Below, piece by piece: positions 1-9,138 of a DNA stretch of 10,352 bases. The stretch comes from Thermoplasmata archaeon (GTDB taxonomy: Archaea; Thermoplasmatota; Thermoplasmata; UBA184). Position 1 is the stretch's first letter. Each line of letters opens with the position of its first letter. Where the stretch lies: the NCBI GenBank assembly GCA_030064695.1, contig JASHYV010000013.1, positions 1 to 10,352 of the forward strand, in the 5' to 3' direction. The notes beneath the pieces are model-generated. The model saw nothing but the letters and a program-made list of their open reading frames with translations. It had not been told where the DNA came from and did not search any database. Both the position numbers and the translations under genes were made by a program.

Positions 1-1115
1 CGCACCCGGGTGTCGAACAGGTTCGGCGGGATGTGCCGCACCAGCGTGTCGCGCAGCTTCTCGGGCGACTCGCCCGCCGCGAGCACCGCGATCAGCCCCC
101 GCCCCTGGCCCAGGAAGTTCAGGAACGTGGGCGTGAACAGCATGTAGTAGTCGTCGATCCCGACGTTGACGTCGACCTCGAAGGCGTTGAAGCTCCCACG
201 GCGGAAGCCCCCGCCGAGCAGCTGGTCGAAATCGGGGATTCCCGTGGAGTAGTAGCGCTCGGGATCGGAGAGCGGCTTCCAGGCGGAGTTCGACGCCGCC
301 ACGCCGTTCCCGGCGCCGATGCCGAGCGCCTCGAACCGACCCCCGTTGAGGGTGACCGCGTAGCGGGCCCGACCGATGTTGGTCGCGCGCAGCTTCTCGA
401 GCCGCAGGTGCCGGACCCGGCGCTCGTCGAGCTCCTCGCGCTGGATCGAGATGAGGCCGTCGACGAGGTACTCGATCCCGCCGGCCTCGGGTTTCTCCAG
501 GATCATGACGACGTCCGTGCTGGACGCCTCGACGAGGTCCTTCTGGAGCGCCATCACGAACTCTTCCATCTCGAGTCCGTACTTGTGGGTCACACCCTCG
601 AGCGAGTCGATGACGAGCAGCGACTTCTCCGGGAGGCCGCGCTCGATCCGGTTGTAGACGTTCTCCACCTCCGGCATCGGGCTCCGCTTCAGCAGCGCCT
701 GCAGGTGGGAGCGGTCGACGCGGGTCGGCGGGCCCCGCTCCTGCCCGAAGCTCCCGAGCACCTCGCGGCCGGCGCGGACCTTCTTCTGCTCCGTCTCGGG
801 GAGCTCGGGCTCGCCCTTCTTCCCGGACGTGTTGATCGCGTCGAGGAACAGCTTCGCGGCGTCCAGGACCCGCGTGCGCATCTCGGTGGTCTTGAGCCAG
901 GGGAACTGCCGGTAGAGCGCCTCGTCGCCGACGCGGGTCGAGAGGTAGTAGGAGCGGTTGGGGCGCCCGACGCGGTCGAGCAGTTCGAGCCCGAAGGTGG
1001 TCTTCCCCGTTCCCGCGCCGCCCTTGATGATCAGGGAGCGGCCGCCCTTGCCGCTCAGGAAGGCGACGACCTCCGGCGGAACCCCGCCGACCGTACTCCC
1101 ATCGTTCGCTGTCAT
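1..1115 (-). CDS. KaiC/RAD55-like RecA-superfamily ATPase, two KaiC domains, C-terminus cut by window edge
   Basis: The gene reads leftward from ATG at 1115-1113 and is open to base 1, giving 371 visible residues. The first domain has a complete Walker A (GGAGTGKT, residues 32-39) and a Walker B ending in an acidic residue (SLLVID, D170), followed by EKPEAGG and a basic RxxRLEKLR stretch (about 236-244), as in archaeal RecA/KaiC-type ATPases. A second KaiC-like unit starts near residue 290 (STGIPDFDQLLGGGFRRGS), but where a P-loop is expected it has EVDVNVGIDD, so it probably does not bind ATP the usual way. Known family members are regulatory or signalling ATPases (KaiC, RAD55-like, GvpD-like); the partner here is unknown. 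It lies 159 bases downstream of alaS on the same strand and probably has its own promoter. The start is uncertain: an in-frame GTG at 1160 would add 15 residues, and GGTGA sits only one base before the ATG, too close for a normal ribosome site. Family is secure; specific role is not. Confidence 0.9.
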   Translation of the reverse strand, partial: MTANDGSTVGGVPPEVVAFLSGKGGRSLIIKGGAGTGKTTFGLELLDRVGRPNRSYYLSTRVGDEALYRQFPWLKTTEMRTRVLDAAKLFLDAINTSGKKGEPELPETEQKKVRAGREVLGSFGQERGPPTRVDRSHLQALLKRSPMPEVENVYNRIERGLPEKSLLVIDSLEGVTHKYGLEMEEFVMALQKDLVEASSTDVVMILEKPEAGGIEYLVDGLISIQREELDERRVRHLRLEKLRATNIGRARYAVTLNGGRFEALGIGAGNGVAASNSAWKPLSDPERYYSTGIPDFDQLLGGGFRRGSFNAFEVDVNVGIDDYYMLFTPTFLNFLGQGRGLIAVLAAGESPEKLRDTLVRHIPPNLFDTRV

Positions 1116-1199
1116 TTCACCATTGGGAAGCCGCGGCGTCGCGAGGGTCCCGGAGCCCACTCAACCATTCCGTGTCCCGCCCTTCATGGGCCCCAACGG

Positions 1200-1213
1200 A
1201 AAGTAAAGGTTTT
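1200..1213 (-). promoter_or_regulatory. Possible archaeal promoter of the KaiC-like gene
   Basis: On the minus strand this reads AAAACCTTTACTTT: an A-rich BRE-like half followed by a T/A-rich box in a very GC-rich spacer. A transcription start about 25-30 bases downstream would fall near 1177, leaving a leader of about 60 bases to the ATG at 1115 or about 17 to the alternative GTG at 1160. The same T-rich tract could instead help terminate alaS transcription. The rest of the 1116-1274 gap holds a 12-base self-complementary GC block (1228-1239) and no gene that I can support. Confidence 0.35.
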
Positions 1214-1274
1214 GGTCCGCTGACCGCCCCGGGCCCGGGCTGTAACACATTTCGCCGGTTCCACCCCGGTCCGC

Positions 1275-3839
1275 TCATCCGGTCGCCCGGCTCCGCGCCG
1301 CGTCCCGCGCCGCGCGGACCGCGTCCGCGAGCGGGGTTCCGGGCTCGCCCACCGCCGTCGCCGCCCCCGGGTTTCCCCCGCCCTTGCCGTCGAACCGCGA
1401 CCGTGCCGCTTCGAGGACCGCGAGCGCGGGCACGGCGGGCGCGCTGGAACCGATGAACAACGTCCCTCGTCCCCCCTCCTCGCTGGCGAGGATCGCCACC
1501 CGGCCGGCGTCCTTCGTAATGCGCCGGGACAGCTCCATGAGGGCGGCTCGGTCCAGTGAGGCGGTCGCGCTCACGATCGTGAGATCGCCCACCGTCTCCG
1601 TGGCGCCCGGGTCCGCGAGGAGACGGGTCGCCATCGCCCCCAGATCCTCACGCTGGCGTTCCTTGACCGACCTCCGCTGCTCCTCCATCTCTCCGAGCAG
1701 CCGGTCGACGCCGGCCGGCACTTTCGCCACGGGCACGCCGAGCTTCCGCGCGGTCTCGCGCAGGATCTCGTCGTGTTCCTCCCGTAGGTCGAGGGCGCGC
1801 TCGCCGGCCGCGAAGGCCACCCGCACGACCCCGTCCTGGATCCGTTCCACGTCGAGCACGTCGATCGCGCCGACCTCGCTGGTGTGGGTGCAGTGCGTCC
1901 CGCCGCAGGCCTCAACGTCGAAGCCCTCGATCTCGACGATCCGCAGGTCCTTGCCGGGGACCGCGCCGCCCTGATAGAGCGTGAAGCCGAAGCGACGTTC
2001 CGCCTCGCCGCGCGGCTCGAAGTAGCTCTTCACCGGCCGGTCCTCCCGCACGATGCGGTTGACGAGCCGTTCGACCGTGCGGAGCTCCTCCTTCGCGAGC
2101 GGCCGGAAATGGGTCACGTCGATCCGGCCCAGGTCGGGTCCCTTGTAGGCGCCCGCCTGCCAGACATGCGGACCCAGCACCTGACGGAGGGCTCCGTTGA
2201 GGAGATGCGTCGCCGTATGGTGCTGCATGAGCTGGGTCCGTCGGGCCGTGTCGATGCGGCCGTGGAGCCGCTCGCCGGCCGACCAGGGAGCGGGGCGCTC
2301 GGTCCGGTGCAGCACGTGGGGCCCGCGGCGCTCGACATCGATCACCGCCAGGTCGCCGAGGTGCCCGGTGTCGTGGACCTGGCCGCCCCCGGTCGGGTAG
2401 AAGTACGTGCGATCGAGCACGACGTGCGGCCCGTGGCTCCAGACGACATGGGCGTCGAAAGCGACCGTGTACGGGTCCTGGTAGTACAGCACCTCCGTCG
2501 CCGGGATCGAGAGCGGCACCTCGGGGAGCGACTCGGTCGTCTCGGTGTAGTCCGTCGTCGGCGTCTCGCCCTCGTGCCGGGCCGCCACCTTGGCGTAGAA
2601 CTCGTCCGGGATCGCGGGGGGATGCTTCAGCTCCTCGACGGCCAGGTCCGGTGGGACGCCCAGTGAGTCGTACCACTGGAGCAGGTCGTCGCCGGTGATG
2701 TGGCCGCCCGTCGACTCGACCTTCTCCTCCTGCCGGTGGATCACCTGCCGGGCGCGCTCGATCGCCTCCTGGAAGCGGTCGATCTCGGCCCGGACGACGC
2801 GGTGCAGGTCCTCGCGATGCTCCCCGATCTCGGGGTAGGTCTTCGCGATCTCGCGCGCGGACCGGTCGAGGACCGCGATGAGCTCGGGCGCCTCCGGAGT
2901 GCGCTGGAGGATCCGGAGGGCCCGACGGAGGACGAGCCGGGCGAAGTAGCCGGCCTTGCTGTTCGACGGGACGAGGCCGTCCGTGATCATGTAGTTCAGC
3001 GAGCGGGCATGGTCGAGCACGATCGCCGCCTCCCGAGGCGGCAGGGTGCGGCGCATCTCGTCGTAGAGCTCGCCGAAGACGGCCTCGTAGGCGGTCTTGG
3101 TGCCCTGGCTCGCCCAGGTGAACCGCTCGAGCCCGTAGCCGGTATCCACGACGGTGAGCGGCATCGGCTTCAATCGCTCGCCGTCGCGCGTGTACTCCAT
3201 GAACACGAGCGTGGCGAGCTCCAGGCCCGAGGCGCCCACGCTCAGCGACGGGCCCAGGTTGCCGCCGCCCTCCCAGATCTCCTCCTTGTACGTGATCGCC
3301 GTCGCGTCGGTGCCCAGCTCGTCGACGAGGAGCTCGTGGCAGAGCTCCGTGCACCGGTCCTTGAAGTAGACCTCGTGGTCGGGCCGGTTGAAGGCGTGGT
3401 GGGCCATCATCTCGAACTCGGTGAAGTGGCGCCCGCTCCGTCCCACCTCCTCGATGTCGTTGAACCGCAGCGATGGCTGGCTGATCGTGAGGGGGTTCGC
3501 CGGGGGCGGGATCGCGCCGCTCGTGACCCAGGGCTGGAAGTCGTAGATCGACGCCTGGACGAAGTAGACGTCGTTGCGCCATCGGGCGACCGTCGGATAC
3601 CGGCGGATACGCGTGTGCCCCCGATGCTCGAAGAACGAGAGGAACTCCTCCCGCATCCCCTCGAGCGAGTACGGCCGGGCGAAGATCGGACGTCCGATGA
3701 ACCCGTACTCCCGGCAGGGCGCCTCCTGGCACCGGTCGTGGTCCCCGAGGGTCCAGAACGCCTGGCCGCACACTGCGCAGGTGCGACGGTGGAACCCCCC
3801 GCGATGGAAGAACGGCAGGTCGTACTCGGCGGCGTCCAC
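1275..3839 (-). CDS. alaS: Alanyl-tRNA synthetase, archaeal type
   Basis: Charges tRNA-Ala with alanine in the cytoplasm and hydrolyses mischarged Ser/Gly-tRNA-Ala. At 854 residues it is slightly shorter than the usual ~900. An archaeal-type N-terminal zinc site is visible (C21, C24, C37, C42), then the class II catalytic core with motif 2 (RHFTEFEMM, from R137) and motif 3 (DTGYGLERF, 232-240). The editing domain has HTATH (H541, H545) and CGGTH (C645, H649), the four expected zinc ligands, plus the GGG segment of YPTGGGQ. A glycine-rich GKGGGNPG occurs in the C-Ala domain near the end. The start is GTG at 3839-3837; the protein begins as archaeal AlaRS does (EYxLxFF then the zinc site), and there is no ribosome binding site, but a TATA-like box lies about 30 bases upstream, consistent with a leaderless mRNA. 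It is divergent from the MFS gene across 91 bases. Confidence 0.98.
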   Translation of the reverse strand: MDAAEYDLPFFHRGGFHRRTCAVCGQAFWTLGDHDRCQEAPCREYGFIGRPIFARPYSLEGMREEFLSFFEHRGHTRIRRYPTVARWRNDVYFVQASIYDFQPWVTSGAIPPPANPLTISQPSLRFNDIEEVGRSGRHFTEFEMMAHHAFNRPDHEVYFKDRCTELCHELLVDELGTDATAITYKEEIWEGGGNLGPSLSVGASGLELATLVFMEYTRDGERLKPMPLTVVDTGYGLERFTWASQGTKTAYEAVFGELYDEMRRTLPPREAAIVLDHARSLNYMITDGLVPSNSKAGYFARLVLRRALRILQRTPEAPELIAVLDRSAREIAKTYPEIGEHREDLHRVVRAEIDRFQEAIERARQVIHRQEEKVESTGGHITGDDLLQWYDSLGVPPDLAVEELKHPPAIPDEFYAKVAARHEGETPTTDYTETTESLPEVPLSIPATEVLYYQDPYTVAFDAHVVWSHGPHVVLDRTYFYPTGGGQVHDTGHLGDLAVIDVERRGPHVLHRTERPAPWSAGERLHGRIDTARRTQLMQHHTATHLLNGALRQVLGPHVWQAGAYKGPDLGRIDVTHFRPLAKEELRTVERLVNRIVREDRPVKSYFEPRGEAERRFGFTLYQGGAVPGKDLRIVEIEGFDVEACGGTHCTHTSEVGAIDVLDVERIQDGVVRVAFAAGERALDLREEHDEILRETARKLGVPVAKVPAGVDRLLGEMEEQRRSVKERQREDLGAMATRLLADPGATETVGDLTIVSATASLDRAALMELSRRITKDAGRVAILASEEGGRGTLFIGSSAPAVPALAVLEAARSRFDGKGGGNPGAATAVGEPGTPLADAVRAARDAARSRATG

Positions 3840-3865
3840 GACGGCGGCGCCGACCGCGGCCGATG

Positions 3866-3873
3866 CTTAAACG
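3866..3873. promoter_or_regulatory. Shared TATA-like element between alaS and the MFS gene
   Basis: The plus strand reads CTTAAACG and the minus strand CGTTTAAG, the only A/T-rich block of this kind in the 91-base divergent gap. On the minus strand its centre is about 27 bases from position 3841-3842, two or three bases before the alaS GTG, as expected for a leaderless transcript. An AAAT stretch precedes it on that strand and may serve as BRE. On the plus strand the same distance gives a start near 3895, a leader of about 35 bases before the MFS GTG, which does have a ribosome binding site. Inferred from spacing and composition only. Confidence 0.5.
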
Positions 3874-3923
3874 ATTTGGGCGATTCGTTCGTCGGGAGGT
3901 CGACGCCGGACGCGGAACGGAGA

Positions 3924-3927
3924 GGAG
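3924..3927 (+). promoter_or_regulatory. Ribosome binding site of the MFS gene
   Basis: GGAG ends three bases before the GTG at 3931, within a purine-rich run. It supports GTG 3931 as the start, and contrasts with alaS and the mutase gene, which have no such site. Confidence 0.5.
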
Positions 3928-3930
3928 ACG

Positions 3931-5169
3931 GTGGGGACCGGGACGCAGACGCCTGCCCTCGGCCCGGGGGCCACCACGCGGGCCACGGTCGTCCTGATCG
4001 CGCTGCGGGTGGGATATGCGTACAACTGGTTCGACGTCGGGCCGGCGCTGGTCCCTATCGGCGCGGCCTACGGCGTGGGCCCAGCGGAGTGGGGCCTCCT
4101 CGTCGCCTCCTTCCTCGCCGGGGCCGGGCTCCTGCAGGTGCCGGCCGGGCTGCTGGCCCGACGGCTGGGGTCGCGCGCGGTGTCGATCTGGGGCGTCGGG
4201 CTGCTGGCGGCGGCGAGCGTGGCCAGCGCCTACGCCCCGAGCTTCCTCGCCCTGCTCGCGCTTCGGTTGGCCGCCGGCTGCGGGGCGGGCCTGTTCTTCT
4301 CCCCGGCGATCGGGCTCGTCGCCAGCCTCTACCCAGAAGGCCGCCGGGGGCTCCCGGTGGGGACGTTCACGACGGCGTACAGCCTCGGCGCGGCGCTCGG
4401 CGTGCTCGGGACGTCGCTGCTCCTGCCGGCGATCGGCTGGCGGGACTCGCTCCTGTTCGGGGGCCTCATGCTCGGCGTGATCACGCTCGTCGGGCTCGCC
4501 CTCATCCCTCGGAACGCCGGGGCCCGTCCGTCCGAGCCGCCGGCGCGCGGCACCCCCGCCGCACTCCGGTTCCGCGGCGTCTGGGCGATCGGCTTCGCCT
4601 TCGTCGGGCTGGAGGGCGCGTCGTTCGCCACGGGCCAGTTCATCGTGCCCTGGGGAACGACGATCGAGGGCTGGTCGCTCGCGCTCGCGGGGGCGGTCGG
4701 CACGGCCTTCGTGCTGCCCAGCCTCTTCGGCGGTCCCGTCGGCGGGCCGGTGGCGGAGCGCTACCGGAACCATCGGACGCAATTCGTGCTGGGGACCGCG
4801 AGCGCGGGGGTGCTCGTCGCGCTCCTCCCGATCGCGGGACTCGCCGCGACGGTGGCGATCGGGATCGTCTTCGCCTTCCTGAACGGCTTCGTCTACGCGG
4901 TCATGTACGTCGTGCCGCACTTCTGGCGGAACATTCCCGCCCGGGAGGTGCCGCTCGCGATCGGCCTGCTCAACTCGATCCAGCTCGCCGGCGGCGCCGC
5001 GGTCTCGTTCCTGTTCGGCTGGATCGTCTCGGTGAGCTCGTACTCGCTCGCCTGGATCGTGCTGGGCGCGTTGTGCGTCGGGTTCTTGGTCGCGCTCGTC
5101 GCGCTGCCGGCGACCGCCCCCGCCGACCCGGCCGGTCCTCGGGCCGGGGCGGGTCCCGCCCCGCCGTGA
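3931..5169 (+). CDS. Major facilitator superfamily transporter, 12 predicted helices
   Basis: A 412-residue integral membrane protein, the usual MFS length. About twelve hydrophobic segments can be seen, six before and six after a central charged loop (about residues 194-213, rich in R, P and G). The loop between helices 2 and 3 carries GLLARRLGSR (residues 73-82), a version of MFS motif A (GxLaDRxGRR) in which the usual Asp is Arg. The first helix carries RVGYAYNWFD (26-35), with charged and aromatic residues that may line the pathway. Substrate cannot be told from sequence; proton-coupled uptake or efflux of a small solute is the family role. The start is GTG with GGAG upstream. The end is a short Ala/Pro/Gly tail after helix 12, and the last 200 bases are overlapped antisense by the nth frame. 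It is divergent from alaS and not in an operon with any gene here. Confidence 0.93.
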   Translation: MGTGTQTPALGPGATTRATVVLIALRVGYAYNWFDVGPALVPIGAAYGVGPAEWGLLVASFLAGAGLLQVPAGLLARRLGSRAVSIWGVGLLAAASVASAYAPSFLALLALRLAAGCGAGLFFSPAIGLVASLYPEGRRGLPVGTFTTAYSLGAALGVLGTSLLLPAIGWRDSLLFGGLMLGVITLVGLALIPRNAGARPSEPPARGTPAALRFRGVWAIGFAFVGLEGASFATGQFIVPWGTTIEGWSLALAGAVGTAFVLPSLFGGPVGGPVAERYRNHRTQFVLGTASAGVLVALLPIAGLAATVAIGIVFAFLNGFVYAVMYVVPHFWRNIPAREVPLAIGLLNSIQLAGGAAVSFLFGWIVSVSSYSLAWIVLGALCVGFLVALVALPATAPADPAGPRAGAGPAPP

Positions 5170-5824
5170 GCGCGAGGCCGGTGGCGCAGAGGTCGGCGAT
5201 GGGGCAGAGCCCGCACTTCGGACCGATCGGACGGCAGAGGTTCTGCCCGTGCTGCACGAGCAGCGGGTTCAGCGGGATCCAGTACTCGCGGGGGACGACC
5301 TTCGAGAGCGCGATCTCGGTCTCCTCGGGCGTCCGGGTGCGGACGACGCCGAGACGGTTCGCGATCCGGTGCACGTGCGTGTCGACCGGGATCGCCGGGA
5401 TCCCGTAGCCGAAGACCAGCACGCAGTTCGCCGTCTTCGGCCCGACGGAGGGCAAGCTCACCAGTTCGTCGTACGATCGGGGCACCGCGCCCGAGAACCG
5501 ATCGAGCACTTCCCGGGCGCAGGCGCGTACGGCCCGGGCCTTGACGCGATAGAAACCGGTCGACCGGATGAGACGCTCGATGTCGGCGGGCCGGGCGGCG
5601 GCGAGCGATCGGGCATCCGGGAAACGGGCGAACAGGAGGGCGGAGGCCCGGTCGGTGTTCGCGTCCCTCGTCCGCTGCGAGAGGATCGTTCCGATTAGGA
5701 CCTGGAAAGGGTTCACGGCGTGGTCGCGGAGGTACGGCGTACGCCAGTCGCCCGTCCGGTAGAGGGCGGAGAGTCGGTCGAGCACGACCTCCCAGTCGAT
5801 CGGGGTCGTCGGTCGGGAGCTCAC
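4970..5824 (-). CDS. nth: Endonuclease III (DNA glycosylase/AP lyase) with long antisense C-terminal tail
   Basis: Removes oxidised pyrimidines from DNA and cuts the AP site (base excision repair). The helix-hairpin-helix motif LPSVGPKTA supplies the catalytic Lys K130, and VDTH supplies the catalytic Asp D148. The iron-sulfur loop is complete: C197, C204, C207, C213, spaced Cx6Cx2Cx5C. The usual family length is about 210-220 residues, but the frame has no stop there and runs to residue 284. Residues from about 219 on are Arg/Pro/Ser-rich and lie antisense to the end of the MFS gene, so this tail looks like read-out from non-coding frame or a recent stop loss. The start is GTG at 5824-5822, overlapping the folC stop in GTGA; the protein start (about 40 residues before NPFQVLIGTILSQ) fits the family. 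It is the last gene of the mutase-folC-nth operon and is probably translated by coupling to folC. Confidence 0.95.
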   Translation of the reverse strand: MSSRPTTPIDWEVVLDRLSALYRTGDWRTPYLRDHAVNPFQVLIGTILSQRTRDANTDRASALLFARFPDARSLAAARPADIERLIRSTGFYRVKARAVRACAREVLDRFSGAVPRSYDELVSLPSVGPKTANCVLVFGYGIPAIPVDTHVHRIANRLGVVRTRTPEETEIALSKVVPREYWIPLNPLLVQHGQNLCRPIGPKCGLCPIADLCATGLALTAGRDPPRPEDRPGRRGRSPAARRARPRTRRTTRPARSRRASTSSPRRSSRTGTRPRRRRRAGSS

Positions 5825-7245
5825 GCGGTCTCCCTCGCGCGGGCCGGCGCCGGTGCCGTGCCGGGGTCGGAAAGGTCCGGCTCGTCGGCGCCCTCCCCGG
5901 CCGCCCGCTTGAGTTCTCCGACCAGGTAATCGCTGCCGACCACGAGGGTGTACCCTTCCGGGCCCGTGGCGGCCCGGGCGACCCGGAGACCCTGCGCCGC
6001 GTTGGGCGCTTCTACGATGCGCGGGAACCGGCCCATCGCCAGCGACCGGAGCTCGGACGCCGGCCGGCCCCGCTCCGAGCGGACCGGCACGACGATCAAC
6101 GTGCGCGCGAGCGGAGCCAGCGCGTCCAGGATGCGGACCACGTCCTTCCCGGCGAGGCAGCCGAAGACGATCGCGTTCTCCGCCGGGTCCGCGAGCGGGG
6201 CGATCTCGGCGAGGCTCTGGGCGACGGCGCGGGCGCTCTCGGGCGTGTGCGCGACATCGTAGAAGAGATCCGGCCGGCGCCCGGCGCGCTCGAGCCGGCC
6301 GGGCCACTCCACCCGAGCGAGCGCCCTCCGGGTGGCCTCGGGATCCAGCGCACGATCTTCGGCCGAGAGGAAGCGCGCGACCGCCGCGACGGCCAAGGCG
6401 GCGTTCGCCGGCTGGAACCGTCCGAGCAAGGGGAGGGCGAGCGCGTCGAGCCGCAGCCCGGGTCCGCGGAGGGAGAACGTCTGGCCGTCGGGGGAGAGAC
6501 TCCTCGCCTCGACCTTGAGCTCGGTCCCGAGCCGCCAGAGCGACACGCCGAGGCGCGCCGCCTCCCCCTCCACGACCGCGCGCGCGTCGTCGGGCAGTTC
6601 GCCGAGGACCCCCGTCATCCCCGGGTGGAAGATGCCGCTCTTCTCCCGGGCGATGGCGGACCGGGTCGGACCCAGGATCTCCGTGTGCTCGAGCTCGATC
6701 GTCGTGACGACCCCGACCTTCGAGTCGAGGACGTTGGTGGAGTCGAGGCGGCCGCCGATGCCGACCTCGATCACCGCGGCGTCGATCCGCTCGCGCCGGA
6801 ACCAGTCGAAGGCGAGCGCGGTGGTCGCTTCGAAGAACGTCGGAGCGTGCCCGATCGCGCCGGAGGACTCGAGCTCGCGGGCGATCGTGTCGATCCCGGA
6901 GAGCCCCTCGATGATCGCGCGCTCCCCGATCGAACGCCCGTCGATCGAGATCCGCTCCCGGTAGCTGGCGAGGTGAGGCGAGGTGAAGCGCCCGGTGCGT
7001 CGGCCGTGCTCGGACAAGATCTCCTGGGCCATCCGGGCCACCGAGCCCTTGCCCTTGCTGCCGGTCACGTGGATCGCCGGGAACGCGCGCTCCGGATGGT
7101 CCATCGCGGCGAGCAGCCCCTGGATTACGTCGAGGCCGGGCCGGAGGCCGAAGCGCCGCCGACGGTAGAGGCCGTCCAGCGTGGCCCGGTACCGTTCGCG
7201 CTCCGCGGCCGACAGCGGATCTTCGGAGGGCCGGGTTCGGTTCAC
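5821..7245 (-). CDS. folC: Folylpolyglutamate synthase / dihydrofolate synthase family
   Basis: An ATP-dependent ligase of the Mur ligase superfamily that adds glutamate to (dihydro)folate or dihydropteroate in the cytoplasm. It is 474 residues long, near the family length of 420-470. The P-loop is VTGSKGKGS (60-68; most homologues have TNGKGS). Also visible are FTSPHL, GGRLDSTNV (substrate/ATP loop), IELEHTEILG (His-Thr-Glu metal/ATP site) and REKSGIF, whose Lys corresponds to the carbamylated Lys of the family. The C-terminal domain has DVAHTPESA (D330-P335), where bacterial FolC has DxAHNP; Asn is Thr here. The start is GTG at 7245, 10 bases after the mutase stop, with no clear ribosome site; the sequence then leads directly into the family N-terminus. 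The C-terminal ~20 residues are Ala/Pro/Arg-rich. The stop overlaps the nth start by four bases. Confidence 0.95.
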   Translation of the reverse strand: MNRTRPSEDPLSAAERERYRATLDGLYRRRRFGLRPGLDVIQGLLAAMDHPERAFPAIHVTGSKGKGSVARMAQEILSEHGRRTGRFTSPHLASYRERISIDGRSIGERAIIEGLSGIDTIARELESSGAIGHAPTFFEATTALAFDWFRRERIDAAVIEVGIGGRLDSTNVLDSKVGVVTTIELEHTEILGPTRSAIAREKSGIFHPGMTGVLGELPDDARAVVEGEAARLGVSLWRLGTELKVEARSLSPDGQTFSLRGPGLRLDALALPLLGRFQPANAALAVAAVARFLSAEDRALDPEATRRALARVEWPGRLERAGRRPDLFYDVAHTPESARAVAQSLAEIAPLADPAENAIVFGCLAGKDVVRILDALAPLARTLIVVPVRSERGRPASELRSLAMGRFPRIVEAPNAAQGLRVARAATGPEGYTLVVGSDYLVGELKRAAGEGADEPDLSDPGTAPAPARARETA

Positions 7246-7255
7246 GGGATGGTCT

Positions 7256-8968
<1,713 letters not shown>

Positions 8969-8991
8969 CGGTGAGAGGAGGGCGGCCTTGA

Positions 8992-8998
8992 GTATAAG
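8992..8998. promoter_or_regulatory. Divergent TATA box for the mutase operon and the surface-protein gene
   Basis: GTATAAG on plus, CTTATAC on minus. The centre at 8995 is 27 bases from the mutase ATG (8968) on the minus strand, the canonical archaeal TATA-to-start spacing for a leaderless transcript. On the plus strand the matching start would be near 9022, six bases before an ATG at 9028. The block stands out from the GC-rich surroundings. Activity in the plus direction is less certain than in the minus direction. Confidence 0.6.
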
Positions 8999-9027
8999 CA
9001 CGTGGGCACCCTCGACCCAACGAGACG

Positions 9028-9138
9028 ATGAAGCTCGCGAACGTGACGAACGAGACCAGTTCGACCGGACCGCTCACCGAGATCCATTTAACGGAACGGT
9101 TTCGGGGTACCTGGAAGCCAACGTCACCTACGACATGA
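9028..9138 (+). other. Probable true 5' end of the surface-protein gene, in a different frame from its body
   Basis: ATG at 9028, about 33 bases from the TATA centre, opens a frame reading MKLANVTNETSSTGPLTEI before turning into unconvincing sequence and stopping at TGA 9136-9138. The first 19 residues hold two sequons (NVT, NET) and the same Ser/Thr/Asn-rich style as the larger frame that follows. That larger frame becomes protein-like only from about 9084-9090 (PFNGTVSGYLEANVTYD). Reading the C at 9084 twice, or restoring one missing C, would join them as ...LTEIPFNGTV... The best reading is a one-base deletion, real or from sequencing. Alternatively this is a chance 36-codon frame. Confidence 0.4.

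Noticed and set aside
1161..1187. An eight-codon upstream open frame (ATG 1187 to TGA 1161) as a leader peptide for the KaiC-like gene.
   Set aside because: Near the predicted transcription start and too short to distinguish from chance; no attenuation-like structure seen.
33..1223. A 396-codon plus-strand open frame opposite the KaiC-like gene.
   Set aside because: The minus strand has Walker A and B motifs; the plus frame is antisense, rich in Arg, Glu, Asp, Leu and Val, with no recognisable family.
1228..1239. GC palindrome CCCGGGCCCGGG as a terminator for alaS.
   Set aside because: It is self-complementary but not followed closely by a T-run on the minus strand (about 20 bases to the nearest T-rich box), and archaeal termination depends mainly on T-runs.
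1912..4920. A 1002-codon open frame on the minus strand across alaS, the divergent promoter and the antisense of the MFS gene.
   Set aside because: It is an Arg/Pro/Glu/Gly-rich translation of the wrong frame of alaS and antisense of a 12-helix protein; both real genes have family motifs and this frame has none.
2700..5408. A 902-codon plus-strand open frame covering antisense alaS and an alternate frame of the MFS gene.
   Set aside because: No domain or motif; its composition is the low-complexity kind expected from GC-rich shadow frames.
8969..9001. Upstream GTG (9001) as the mutase start, adding 11 residues.
   Set aside because: It would lie on the far side of the TATA box; ATG 8968 is exactly 27 bases downstream of that box.
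9079..9095. A programmed -1 frameshift site joining the two frames of the surface-protein gene.
   Set aside because: The codons CAT TTA ACG do not allow tandem re-pairing in the -1 frame (CAT to CCA fails), and no stimulatory structure is obvious. A missing base is simpler.
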